A DNA stretch of 64,000 bases, taken from assembly GCF_004364245.1 (NCBI RefSeq), contig NZ_SOAV01000004.1:186001-250000 (forward strand), in the 5' to 3' direction. The notes under the pieces were generated by a model. It was not told where the DNA came from. It did no database searches and saw nothing but the letters and a program-made list of their open reading frames with translations. This stretch comes from Streptomyces sp. BK208. GTDB lineage: Bacteria; Actinomycetota; Actinomycetes; Streptomycetales; Streptomycetaceae. Positions 17,348 to 25,495 of this stretch are shown piece after piece (within the stretch, counting starts at the first letter, position 1; every line of letters begins with the position of its first letter). The translations under genes and the position numbers were made by a program.

Positions 17348-17749
17348 ATGCCTTTCGTACGCATAGACGCCTACGGCACCGACTCCCGCCCGGACCGGCT
17401 CGACGCGCTCGGCCGGGCCGTCCACGACGCCCTCGTGGAGACGCTCGGCATCCCGCCCGACGACCGCTTCCAGGTGCTGACGGCGCACGACGCCGCCCGC
17501 GGCACCCTGCCCCACGACGACTACCTCGGCGTGCACCGGGACGAGGGCATCGTCTTCGTGGCGATCACCCTGCGGGCAGGGCGGACGACCTGGCAGAAGG
17601 AGGCGCTGTACCACCGGATCGCCGAACTCGCCGAGGAGTACGCGGGGACGGCCCCCCGCAACGTCCTCGTCACCCTGAGCGAGAACACCTCCGCCGACTG
17701 GTCGCTGGGCGACGGGCTCGCACAGTACGTAGGGTCGCGATCATGCTGA
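17348..17749 (+). CDS. Tautomerase-family protein
   Basis: 133 residues starting MPFVRIDAYG, from the ATG at 17348. The residue after the initiator methionine is proline, the catalytic base of the 4-oxalocrotonate tautomerase/MIF superfamily. The length is about twice that of 4-OT and fits the longer tautomerase_3-like members such as cis-CaaD/MSAD relatives; GIPPDDRFQVLTAHD and ENTSADWSLGDG are typical of this subgroup. It sits in the same-strand run downstream of the phosphotriesterase-like gene and its last 7 bp overlap the VOC gene. Confidence 0.88.
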   Translation: MPFVRIDAYGTDSRPDRLDALGRAVHDALVETLGIPPDDRFQVLTAHDAARGTLPHDDYLGVHRDEGIVFVAITLRAGRTTWQKEALYHRIAELAEEYAGTAPRNVLVTLSENTSADWSLGDGLAQYVGSRSC

Positions 17750-18141
17750 GACTCGGAATTCCCGTCATCGGTGTCACCGACATCCCCCGTGCGGTGGCGT
17801 TCTGGACCCAGGCGCTGCCGCTGGTCACCACGGAGGAACGGCAGAGCGAGACGTGGCGCACCCTGTACCACGCGGACGGCTCCGGCCGCGCTCTCGGACT
17901 GATGCGCAGCGACTCGCCGGTGGAGCCGCGCCCCCGTCTGCACCTCGACCTGTTCACCGACTCAGCCGAGGAGCAGGAGGCGGAGGTGCGGCGGCTGATC
18001 GCCCTGGGGGCGCGGGCCGTCGAGTGGGACCGATACCCGCCCGACCCGGACTTCGTCGTCCTGGCCGACCCGGACGGCAACGTCTTCTGCGTCATCGACC
18101 TCGGCCACGCGCCGAGCGGCGGCGACGGGCCCGCGACCTGA
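17743..18141 (+). CDS. VOC (glyoxalase/dioxygenase) superfamily protein
   Basis: 132 residues from the ATG at 17743, overlapping the tautomerase gene by 7 bp. Two beta-alpha-beta-beta-beta modules are recognisable: LGIPVIGVTDIPRAVAFWTQAL and later RPRLHLDLFTDSAEEQEAEV, ending DPDFVVLADPDGNVFCVIDL, the usual VOC C-terminal strand. Candidate metal or ligand residues are H in RLHLDL and E or D near the end. Enzymes of this fold cleave C-C or C-S bonds or simply sequester small molecules. This is the last gene of the TetR cassette. Confidence 0.88.
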   Translation: MLRLGIPVIGVTDIPRAVAFWTQALPLVTTEERQSETWRTLYHADGSGRALGLMRSDSPVEPRPRLHLDLFTDSAEEQEAEVRRLIALGARAVEWDRYPPDPDFVVLADPDGNVFCVIDLGHAPSGGDGPAT

Positions 18142-18157
18142 GGCGTCCTCCGGCTGC

Positions 18158-19396
18158 CTACGCCGGTACGCCCAGCGGGTCGTCCAGGACCGGCTGCCAG
18201 GCCAACTCGGCCGCACCGACGAGGCTGTTGTGGTCCAGGCCGCAGGGCAGGATCGGCACGCCGCCGCTCTGGCCCCACAGGCTGCGCCCGGCGACGACCG
18301 CGCGCAGCCGCTCCGGGTCGGCGTCGAGAAGCGCCCGGTGCAGTCCGCCGAGGACGATGCGGTCGGGGTTGAGGATGTTCACCAGGCCGGCGAGGCCCAG
18401 GCCGAGGCGGTCGATGAGGGTCTCGGTGGCGGTGCGGACGGCCGGGTCGGCGTAGTGGTCGCGGATCAGGTCGTAGGACCGCTGGAGCAGTGAGACGTCG
18501 GGGCCCGGCTCGCGTCCGGCGGCCGTGAGGAAGGCCAGCGGGTCGGTCTCCACGTCCAGGCAGCCGCGGCTCCCACAGTGGCAGGGGCGCCCCTCGGGAT
18601 TGACGGCGAGGTGGCCGACCTCCAGGGCGAGACCGGAACTGCCGGTGTGCAGGCGGCCGTCGAGGACCAGCGCACCGCCGACCCCGCGGTGGCCGGTGGC
18701 CACGCACAGCAGGTCGCGCGCGCCGCGTCCGGCGCCGTGGCGGTGCTCGGCGAGGGCCGCGAGGTTGACGTCGTTGGCGGCGAAGGCGGGCCCCTCGATC
18801 CCGGCGGCCCGCACCTGCCGGGCGAAGATCTCCCGCACCGGGGCACCCGCCGGCCAGGCCAGGTGCAGCGGGTTCAGGGCCAGGCCCTCCGGTTCCGCGA
18901 CGGCCGACGGCACGGCGAGCCCCGCGCCGACGCAGCGGCGCCCGGTCCGGCTCAGGAGTTCCGCGCCCGCCTCGACGACGGAGCCCAGCACCTTCGCCGG
19001 GTCGGCGTCGACGACCTCGCAGCCGGGTGCGGTGGCGACGATCCGGCCGCCTAGACCGACCAGGGCCGCGCGGAAACCGTCGGCGTGGATCTGGGCGGCG
19101 AGGGCGACGGGCCCGTCCTCGGCGACCGAGAGACGGTGCGAGGGGCGGCCCTGGGAGCCGGCCGCCGCGCCGGGCCGGGCGTCCACCCGGATCAGGCCGA
19201 GCGCCTCCAGTTCCGCGGCCACCGCGCCCGCCGTGGCGCGGGTCACCCCCAGTTCCGCGGTGAGGACGGCCCGGGTGGGGGCGCGGCCGGTGTGCACCAG
19301 CTCCAACGCGGGTCCGAGCGCACCGCGTCCCCGGTCCAGCCGCGTCCTCGAGGTGGTCCCTTCCCCCGCCGCCCGGGGGTCCGCCTTGCCGCTCAT
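18158..19396 (-). CDS. ROK-family transcriptional regulator
   Basis: 412 residues from the ATG at 19396. An N-terminal winged HTH (RAVLTAELGVTRATAGAVAAEL, then LIRVDARPG) precedes a ROK sugar-kinase-like domain with the zinc-type motif CHCGSRGCLDVE preceded by LALEVGHL. Such proteins (NagC, XylR, Mlc relatives) bind sugars in the kinase fold and repress transport genes. The kinase ATP site looks degenerate: no DIGGTK sequence is visible near its start. It stands alone, converging with the VOC gene, so its targets are not evident; the short dyad GGGAGTCTCCC lies next to its start and could be an own operator. Confidence 0.88.
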   Translation of the reverse strand: MSGKADPRAAGEGTTSRTRLDRGRGALGPALELVHTGRAPTRAVLTAELGVTRATAGAVAAELEALGLIRVDARPGAAAGSQGRPSHRLSVAEDGPVALAAQIHADGFRAALVGLGGRIVATAPGCEVVDADPAKVLGSVVEAGAELLSRTGRRCVGAGLAVPSAVAEPEGLALNPLHLAWPAGAPVREIFARQVRAAGIEGPAFAANDVNLAALAEHRHGAGRGARDLLCVATGHRGVGGALVLDGRLHTGSSGLALEVGHLAVNPEGRPCHCGSRGCLDVETDPLAFLTAAGREPGPDVSLLQRSYDLIRDHYADPAVRTATETLIDRLGLGLAGLVNILNPDRIVLGGLHRALLDADPERLRAVVAGRSLWGQSGGVPILPCGLDHNSLVGAAELAWQPVLDDPLGVPA

Positions 19397-19586
19397 GAGG
19401 GGGAGTCTCCCATGATCCGTCCGTGTCGCCGCCCGGGACGCCTCTTCCGATCTCGGTCCGGGCGACCCAGCACGACGACCCGGCTGGCCTGGCCCCGCAG
19501 GAAGTCCGTCCCACGATCACTTGCCTGGTCCTGGGGAGGCACACTGACCCGAGTGGGAGGCGGAGGTGCTCACGACCGGGCTGCGT

Positions 19587-20564
19587 CTACGCCGCGAGAG
19601 TGTCCAGGACGTCGGTGACGGGAGCGGGGTCCAGCGGGCCCACGTGGGACGCCTCCGGGAAGTCGTGTACGCGGAAAGGGTTGCCGGGGGTGAGCGCGTC
19701 GGCTTCCGCGACCATCCTGTCCTGGAGAGCGGTGGCTATCGTCCGGTCCTCACCGAAGCGCAGGTAGGTGCGGCGAATGCGTCCCCAGCTCTCGGCGCGG
19801 CCGACGGCTCGACCCGCGTAGGCGGCGACGGGCTCGTCGGTCTGCATGCCGGCCAGTACCCGGCGGAAGTCGGCTTCCGGGTAATCGGCGCAGATCATCT
19901 CCTTGAGAAGGGCGAGTTCACGACGCTCACCTGTCCGGAAGTTCAGCCGCAGCACTCCGAGGCGGTCCGGGTCGCCCACCGTCAGCTCGACCGGACTGAC
20001 GGCGTCGGCGTTCTCGGGTGCCGCCGTGCAGGCGTCCGCTGTGGGCAGGGCACGGCTGGGGCAGAAGGCGGCCATGTAGCAGAGGTGGTGAAGCAGGTGC
20101 GGGACGGCGTTGCCGACGCGGCTGACCGACACGCCGCCCAGACTGTGCCCGACCAGCACCACCGGGCCGTTCCTCGCCGCGCGCCGCACGGCACCCGTGA
20201 CGCGTGCCTCGTAGTCGTCCAGTCCGAGGCCCGACAGCGGGGAGGGCTCGGACGCCATCGCTTCGAGGTCCTGCCGCTGGTAGGACTCCGGGAGGAAGGC
20301 CTCCGTGCCGTGCCGCGGCTGGTCCACCATGACGACGCGGTGGCCCCGGAGCGTCAACTCCCGCGCGATCGGCGTCCAGAACGCGCCGGCGCTGTGGGTG
20401 CCGTGCACCAGCACGTAGGTGGTGGACCCGCGACGAGGCTCAGCCGCTGCTCGCGACGCTCCGGCCCCGCCGGACAGGGCGGTGGCACCCACCGCGAGCC
20501 CCAGACCGCGCAGCGCCGTCCGCCTGGTGGTACCCGATCGCTGATCGTTCGTGGAATCCGTCAT
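19587..20564 (-). CDS. Tat-exported alpha/beta-hydrolase
   Basis: 325 residues. The N-terminus has a twin-arginine signal (TTRRTALRGLGLAVGATAL, cleavage after about residue 40 near ASRAAAEP), so export in folded form is expected. The mature part is an alpha/beta-hydrolase: YVLVHGTHSAGAFW supplies the oxyanion region, GHSLGG the nucleophile elbow, and HDFPEASHVGPLDP the likely catalytic histidine near the end. The family is the esterase/lipase EstC or salicylate-esterase-like group. It is separated from the ROK gene upstream on the same strand by 190 bp in which I see no gene. Confidence 0.85.
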   Translation of the reverse strand: MTDSTNDQRSGTTRRTALRGLGLAVGATALSGGAGASRAAAEPRRGSTTYVLVHGTHSAGAFWTPIARELTLRGHRVVMVDQPRHGTEAFLPESYQRQDLEAMASEPSPLSGLGLDDYEARVTGAVRRAARNGPVVLVGHSLGGVSVSRVGNAVPHLLHHLCYMAAFCPSRALPTADACTAAPENADAVSPVELTVGDPDRLGVLRLNFRTGERRELALLKEMICADYPEADFRRVLAGMQTDEPVAAYAGRAVGRAESWGRIRRTYLRFGEDRTIATALQDRMVAEADALTPGNPFRVHDFPEASHVGPLDPAPVTDVLDTLAA

Positions 20565-20742
20565 GCCCCGACGCTATGAGCGTCACGCCGAGCCCACCAG
20601 CGGCTCAGCACCCCTGCCGGGGTGGACCTGGCAACACCTCTGGGCGGGGCGCCGGTCGCCCGAGGCTCCGCCGTACCCGCAGCGAGGGCCTCGTTCTCCG
20701 TCCTGCCGTGGGCAAGCGAACTCCGCGTGCGATCCTGCACGG

Positions 20743-21138
20743 ATGAACGATCTCGGCGATGCGAAACTTCGTGACTGGTCGCTGCGTTGCATGGTCCTCT
20801 TCGCGGCCGACTCCCCTGATCAGCTTGCCTGGCTGGGCGAGCGGGACGTGGAGACGAAGGACGTCGTCGAGGAGGTGGAACTCATCTGCTCCATCGCTGA
20901 AGGACTCACGGAGCGCGGGGCGTTCGGGCCCGGGGACCTGCGCGGCTTCCGGGCGATCGGCCGACGCGTCGGCGAGATCGATGCCGGATGCCGCGTCGGC
21001 CTCTGGGCCGACGCCCTGCTCGCGGATCCGGCGTGGGACGAAGTACGTCTCCTCGCCCGCCGGCTCCTTGTGACGGCCCTGGGCGACTGGCGTCAGCCAC
21101 TGCCCCGGCCCTCGGGCTCGCACACCAAAGGCCGTTGA
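20743..21138 (+). CDS. Hypothetical protein, helical, 131 residues
   Basis: From the ATG at 20743; the same frame is open upstream but that region has non-coding composition. The protein is rich in Asp, Glu, Leu and Ala with predicted helices (DQLAWLGERDVETKDVVEEVELICSIAEGL in pieces) and a basic C-terminus. It has no signal peptide, membrane segment or catalytic motif that I recognise. The ribosome site is weak (GCACGG). It converges with the cupin gene. Confidence 0.6.
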   Translation: MNDLGDAKLRDWSLRCMVLFAADSPDQLAWLGERDVETKDVVEEVELICSIAEGLTERGAFGPGDLRGFRAIGRRVGEIDAGCRVGLWADALLADPAWDEVRLLARRLLVTALGDWRQPLPRPSGSHTKGR

Positions 21139-21198
21139 ACCCGTCCAGGCCCGCCGGGCAGGCTCGCCGCGGGGTGTCGGCCACCGCAGCCGTCCACG

Positions 21199-21570
21199 TC
21201 AGCCGAGGACCTCGGCCGCCTTGGTCATCGGTCCGCCCGCGTCGCCGGTGTTGATCGTTCCCTTCGGTTCGAACAGCAGAATCGCGGTCTCCTCGTCCGC
21301 CACGGGGCAGTGTTCGACCCCACGGGGAACCACGAACAACTCGCCGGGCTCCAGCACCACATCGGCGTCCCTGAGCTGGATTCTGAGCCGCCCGGCGATG
21401 ACCAGGAACAGTTCGTCGGTGTCCTCGTGGGTGTGCCAGACGAACTCCCCCTTCAGTTTTGCCACCTTGACCTCGTAGTCGTTGACCACAGCCACCCGCT
21501 TCTGCGACCACAGCTCGCTGAACTGCGCCAGCTTGTCGACGAGGTTGACGGGCACAACAGACCTGGACAT
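21199..21570 (-). CDS. Cupin-domain protein
   Basis: 123 residues from the ATG at 21570 with GAAGGA 6 nt upstream. A complete small cupin: motif 1 GEFVWHTHEDTDELFLVIAG provides two histidines and a glutamate for a metal, and motif 2 LEPGELFVVPRGVEHCPVAD supplies the third histidine. This form, ending FEPKGTINTGD, belongs to the mannose-6-phosphate isomerase-like cupins of unknown activity. It is divergent from an AraC regulator across 109 bp, which suggests the regulator controls it. Confidence 0.88.
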   Translation of the reverse strand: MSRSVVPVNLVDKLAQFSELWSQKRVAVVNDYEVKVAKLKGEFVWHTHEDTDELFLVIAGRLRIQLRDADVVLEPGELFVVPRGVEHCPVADEETAILLFEPKGTINTGDAGGPMTKAAEVLG

Positions 21571-21679
21571 ACGGCATCCTTCCGCAAGGCCGGTCAACCG
21601 GGGCACCTCCTCGGGCACCCTTCGGCCGGCTTCATCAGCCTGCCGCCCCCGGACCGTGCCGGTCTTGTACGTTCCTGGC

Positions 21680-22549
21680 ATGACTGGACACCGACCCCGC
21701 GCCTCCGTCAGCGCATGGCGGCCCGAGGTCCCGGGCATCTCCGAGGTTTTCCACGCGCACTTCACCGAGCACGCGTACCCGGCCCACACCCACGGCACGT
21801 GGGACCTGATGATCCTCGATGACGGGGCGGTCGACTTCGCACTCGACCGCCGCCGTCACGGGGCGACCGGCAACTCCTGCGTCCTCCTGTTGCCGCCTGG
21901 CGTCTCCCACGACGGCCGGACCGTCACCGCGTCCGGATTCCGCAAGCGCAACCTCTACCTCGACGACTCCGTACTCCCCCAACGGCTGGCCGGCCGCGCC
22001 GTGGACACCCCGGTCATCGACGACCGGCTGCTTCGCCACCGGATCCACCGGCTGCACGCCGCACTTGCCCGTACGGGGGGCGAACTGGAGGCCGAGTCCC
22101 GCCTCTCGTTCATCCAGGAACGGCTCGGCTTCCACCTCACCGGTCTCCACCCTCGCGTACCGGGACGTGAGGCGAACCGGCTCGCCACCGCATTGCGGGA
22201 TCTACTGGACTCCCGGACACGCGCCGGCATATCCCTGCGCGAAGCCGCCGCCATCCTGCACGCCCACCCCACCCACCTGATCCGCTGCTTCAAGCTGACG
22301 TACGGCCTGCCGCCCCACGCCTATCTCACCGGCAAGCGCATCGACCAGGCACGACAGCTGCTCCTCGACGGCCACCGGCCCGCCGATGTCGCCACGACTG
22401 TGGGGTTCCACGACCAGGCCCACCTGAACCGGCACTTCATGCGCCACGTCGGCACCACACCCGCGCGTTACGCACGCACCCACAGCGGTTCGGCCGCCCC
22501 TCCCCTCCCCCACCACGGACCCGGCGTACCCACGCCGTCGGAGCACTAG
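21680..22549 (+). CDS. AraC-family transcriptional regulator
   Basis: 289 residues from the ATG at 21680. The N-terminal sensor is a cupin-like AraC_binding domain (HAHFTEHAYPAHTHGTWDL, then GNSCVLLLPPGVSHDG). The C-terminal double HTH is intact: ISLREAAAILHAHPTHLIRCF for the first and PADVATTVGFHDQAHLNRHF for the second, ending in the family PARYAR. Divergence from the cupin gene suggests local control. Its TAG stop shares a CTAG tetranucleotide with the TAG stop of the convergent AlkB gene. Confidence 0.92.
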   Translation: MTGHRPRASVSAWRPEVPGISEVFHAHFTEHAYPAHTHGTWDLMILDDGAVDFALDRRRHGATGNSCVLLLPPGVSHDGRTVTASGFRKRNLYLDDSVLPQRLAGRAVDTPVIDDRLLRHRIHRLHAALARTGGELEAESRLSFIQERLGFHLTGLHPRVPGREANRLATALRDLLDSRTRAGISLREAAAILHAHPTHLIRCFKLTYGLPPHAYLTGKRIDQARQLLLDGHRPADVATTVGFHDQAHLNRHFMRHVGTTPARYARTHSGSAAPPLPHHGPGVPTPSEH

Positions 22550-23196
22550 AGCCCACTGACCCTGAGCGTGATGTTCAGCCGTCCGGTGAGTCCCGACTCG
22601 GGCGGTGCGGTGCCCGGGTGCACCCTCGGGACGCCGTGGTAGGCGAGCCGGGAGGGGCCGCCGAAGACGAACAGGTCGCCGCTGCGCAGCTCGATGTCGG
22701 TGTAGGGGCGGGTGCGGGTCTCCGGGTTGCCGAAGCGGAAGACGCAGGTGTCACCGAGGCTCAGGGAGACCACGGGGGCGTCGGACCGCTCGTCCGCGTC
22801 GCGGTGCATGCCCATGCGCGCGTCGGCGTCGTAGAAATCCACCAGCGCGATGTCGTACGGCGCCGGTGCCACCGCCTCGGTGCCCAGCGCGTCGGTCACC
22901 GCACGGCGGGCGAGGTCGTCGAGCCACGCGGGGAAGGGCTTGACCGGGGCGCCGTCGCCGTCGACCGCGGTGGAGGCGTAGCCGTACGGGTACCAGTGCC
23001 GGCCGAGGCAGACCTGCCGGGCGGTCATGGTGCCGCCGCCCGGGGTGCGCACCGTGCGCAGTCCCGCCGGGGGGCGGGCCCAGTCCCGGCAGGCGTCCAG
23101 CAGCTCGCGCTGCGCGTCCGCGTCCAGCCAGTCCGGTACGTGGACGGCAGCGGGCGCGATCACGGTCGGGGTCCTGGGGAACAGCTCGGCGTCCAT
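22546..23196 (-). CDS. alkB: AlkB-type alpha-ketoglutarate-dependent dioxygenase
   Basis: 216 residues from the ATG at 23196, matching AlkB in length. The iron ligands HxD (MHRDAD) and the distal His (LAYHGV) are present, as are the 2-oxoglutarate arginines in GRLNITLR and the nucleotide-lid region GRHWYPYGY. AlkB demethylates 1-methyladenine and 3-methylcytosine in DNA and RNA by oxidative repair. The C-terminus converges on the AraC gene with stop codons overlapping by four bases, and the start diverges from the methyltransferase gene across 77 bp. Confidence 0.92.
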   Translation of the reverse strand: MDAELFPRTPTVIAPAAVHVPDWLDADAQRELLDACRDWARPPAGLRTVRTPGGGTMTARQVCLGRHWYPYGYASTAVDGDGAPVKPFPAWLDDLARRAVTDALGTEAVAPAPYDIALVDFYDADARMGMHRDADERSDAPVVSLSLGDTCVFRFGNPETRTRPYTDIELRSGDLFVFGGPSRLAYHGVPRVHPGTAPPESGLTGRLNITLRVSGL

Positions 23197-23273
23197 GCCC
23201 CCATCGTGCCTCCGCGTCCCGCCTCACCGCCGCGACCGGCGCTGAGCTGCGGCTCGGCTAGCCTGGGCACACG

Positions 23274-24527
23274 ATGAACGACCGCAGCACGAACCACCGC
23301 AGCACGAACACCCCCGGCCCCGACGAACGCGGCGCGGACGACCGCGGTGCGCACGACCGCGGTGCGCACGACCGCAGCGACCGTGACGGCCGTATGGCCA
23401 CGCCGTGGGGCGAGCACGTGCTGTCCCGCTACCCGGAGGACCCGCGGGACCGGCTGCGTGCCTGGGACGCGTCCGACGAGTACCTGCTGGGGCACCTCGC
23501 CGAGCGGGAGGTGCCGCTCGACGGCACGGTCGTGGTCGTCGGCGACCGCTGGGGAGCGCTGGTGACGGCGCTCGCGGCGCACCGGCCGGTGCAGATCACC
23601 GACTCGCACCTCGCCCGGGAGGCGACGCGGGCCAACCTGGAGCGGGCCGGCGCCGCACCGGGTGCGGTGCGCCTGCTCACCACGCAGGACCCGCCGCCGG
23701 ACCGCGTCGACGTACTGCTGGTGCGGGTGCCGAAGAGCCTGGCGCTGCTGGAGGACCAGCTGCTGCGGCTGGCGCCCGCGCTGCACGAGGGCACGGTCGT
23801 GGTGGGCACCGGGATGGTGAAGGAGATCCACACCTCGACGCTCCGGCTGTTCGAGCGGATCGTCGGGCCGACCCGGACCTCGCTGGCGGTGAGGAAGGCC
23901 CGGCTGATCTTCTCGGAGCCCGACCCCGCGCTGGAGCGGCCGGCCAACCCCTGGCCGCTCGGCTACCGGCTCCCCGACGACGTGGGACCGCTCTCCGGCC
24001 GCCCCGTCGTCAGCCACGCGGGCGTCTTCTGCGCCGACCGGCTCGACATCGGCACCCGCTTCTTCCTCCGGCACCTGCCGGACCCCGGGGCCTTCCGGCG
24101 GGTCGTGGACCTCGGCTGCGGCAACGGTGTGGTCGGTACGGCGGTGGCGCTGGCCGATCCGGACGCCGAGGTGCTGTTCACCGACGAGTCGTTCCAGGCC
24201 GTGGCCTCGGCCGAGGCGACGTACCGGGCGAACGGCTCCCCGGGCCGGGCGGAGTTCCGCCTCGGCGACGGGCTGGCCGGGGTGCCGGACGGAAATGTCG
24301 ACCTGGTGCTCAACAATCCGCCGTTCCACTCCCATCAGGCGACGACGGACGCGACGGCCCACCGGATGTTCACCGGGGCGCGGCGGGCGCTGCGCCCCGG
24401 CGGCGAACTGTGGGTGGTCGGCAACCGGCACCTGGGGTACCACGTCACGCTGCGTCGCCTGTTCGGCAACAGCCGGCTGGTCGCGGGCGACCGGAAGTTC
24501 GTGGTGCTGAGGGCGGTCAAGCAGTAG
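23274..24527 (+). CDS. RlmG/RsmC-type class I SAM-dependent methyltransferase
   Basis: 417 residues if started at ATG 23274; ATG 23394 (MATPWGEHVLSRYP) would give 377 and is a fair alternative. The N-terminal half is a degenerate methyltransferase-like domain (VVVVGDRWGALVTALAAHRP). The C-terminal half is active: SAM motif VVDLGCGNGVVGTAVA and the base-methylating motif NNPPFHSH. This two-domain plan is that of the rRNA guanine-N2 methyltransferases RlmG and RsmC. The extra 40 residues are a DDRGAHDRGAHDR-like repeat with low complexity. Its last 11 bp overlap the convergent aldolase gene. Confidence 0.85.
   Translation: MNDRSTNHRSTNTPGPDERGADDRGAHDRGAHDRSDRDGRMATPWGEHVLSRYPEDPRDRLRAWDASDEYLLGHLAEREVPLDGTVVVVGDRWGALVTALAAHRPVQITDSHLAREATRANLERAGAAPGAVRLLTTQDPPPDRVDVLLVRVPKSLALLEDQLLRLAPALHEGTVVVGTGMVKEIHTSTLRLFERIVGPTRTSLAVRKARLIFSEPDPALERPANPWPLGYRLPDDVGPLSGRPVVSHAGVFCADRLDIGTRFFLRHLPDPGAFRRVVDLGCGNGVVGTAVALADPDAEVLFTDESFQAVASAEATYRANGSPGRAEFRLGDGLAGVPDGNVDLVLNNPPFHSHQATTDATAHRMFTGARRALRPGGELWVVGNRHLGYHVTLRRLFGNSRLVAGDRKFVVLRAVKQ
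23335..23380. repeat. Tandem repeat in the methyltransferase N-terminal codons
   Basis: Units close to GCGCACGACCGCGGT recur about three times (DDRGAHDRGAHDRS), following two copies of CCGCAGCACGAAC. This is a coding simple repeat in the stretch between the two possible starts. Confidence 0.6.
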
Positions 24528-25407
24528 CGGCCGGAGCGGCCGCGGGAGGGGGCGCGGTCCGGGCGACCACCTGGATGAGCGCCGTCACCGTACGGGCCAT
24601 GGCCTCCCTCCCCGCGGTGAGGTAGTCGCGCGAGTCCACCGCGTCGGGCCGGGCGGCCAGGTGCTCCCTGATCGCGCCGGTCATGGCGATGTTGAGGGCG
24701 GTGCCGACGTTGACCTTGGCGATGCCGCCCGCGACGGCCGCGGCGAGCTCGTCGTCCGGGACGCCGGAGGAGCCGTGCAGGACGAGGGGCACGTCCAGGG
24801 TGCCGGACAGCGCCTTGAGCAGGTCGTGGTCGAGGGCCGCGGTGCGCGTCGTCATGGCGTGGGAGCTGCCGACGGCGACGGCCAGGGCGTCGACGCCGGA
24901 GTCGGCCACGAAGGCGCGGGCCTCGGCGGGGTCGGTGCGGGCACCGGGGGCGTGGGCGTCGAGCGGCGGTGCGCCGTTCTTCCCGCCGACCTCCCCCAAC
25001 TCGGCCTCGATCCAAAGCCCCTGGGCGTGGGCCCAGTCGGCGGCGGCCCGGGTCGCCGCGAGGTTGTCCGCGTACGGCAGCCGGGCGGCGTCGTACATCA
25101 CGGAGCTGAACCCGGCGTCCGGGGCCTGCCGCAGCAGGCCGTCGCCCTGGACGTGGTCGAGGTGCAGGGCGACGGGCACGGCGGCGCCCTCGGCGGCGGC
25201 GACGGCCGCGCGGGCCAGGGGCAGCAGGCGGCCGTAGCGGTACTTGACGGCGTTCTCGCTGACCTGGAGGACGACGGGCATCCGCGCGGACTCGGCGCCC
25301 GCGACGACGGCCTCGATGTGCTCCAGGGTGATGACGTTGAAGGCGGCGACCGCGGAGCGCGCGGCGGTGGCACGGCCGACCAGGTCGCCGGTGGTGGCGA
25401 GGGGCAC
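24517..25407 (-). CDS. Class II fructose/tagatose-bisphosphate aldolase family protein
   Basis: 296 residues from the ATG at 25407. It has the class II aldolase TIM-barrel signatures: AFNVITLEHIEAVV near the start, the first zinc-ligand motif ALHLDHVQGD, a second metal segment EAELGEVGGK, and the substrate-phosphate region LVLHGSSGVPDDEL, followed by KVNVGTAL. The family includes GatY/KbaY (tagatose-1,6-bisphosphate) and FbaA; the short length and the neighbouring SIS protein favour a GatY-like amino-sugar or polyol role. It lies 88 bp downstream of the SIS gene on the same strand and is probably in its operon. Confidence 0.87.
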   Translation of the reverse strand: MPLATTGDLVGRATAARSAVAAFNVITLEHIEAVVAGAESARMPVVLQVSENAVKYRYGRLLPLARAAVAAAEGAAVPVALHLDHVQGDGLLRQAPDAGFSSVMYDAARLPYADNLAATRAAADWAHAQGLWIEAELGEVGGKNGAPPLDAHAPGARTDPAEARAFVADSGVDALAVAVGSSHAMTTRTAALDHDLLKALSGTLDVPLVLHGSSGVPDDELAAAVAGGIAKVNVGTALNIAMTGAIREHLAARPDAVDSRDYLTAGREAMARTVTALIQVVARTAPPPAAAPAATA

Positions 25408-25495
25408 GGTCTGTCCTATCCGGGCGTAGGGGGGCGGGCTTCGGCAGCGGGCTCCGGGGAGCGAGCCCGGGGGCTTCGGGGGGCTTCAGGAGGCT

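Noticed and set aside
19397-19586. A possible transporter remnant between the ROK and hydrolase genes
   Set aside because: No frame gives more than a few plausible residues; composition is non-coding.
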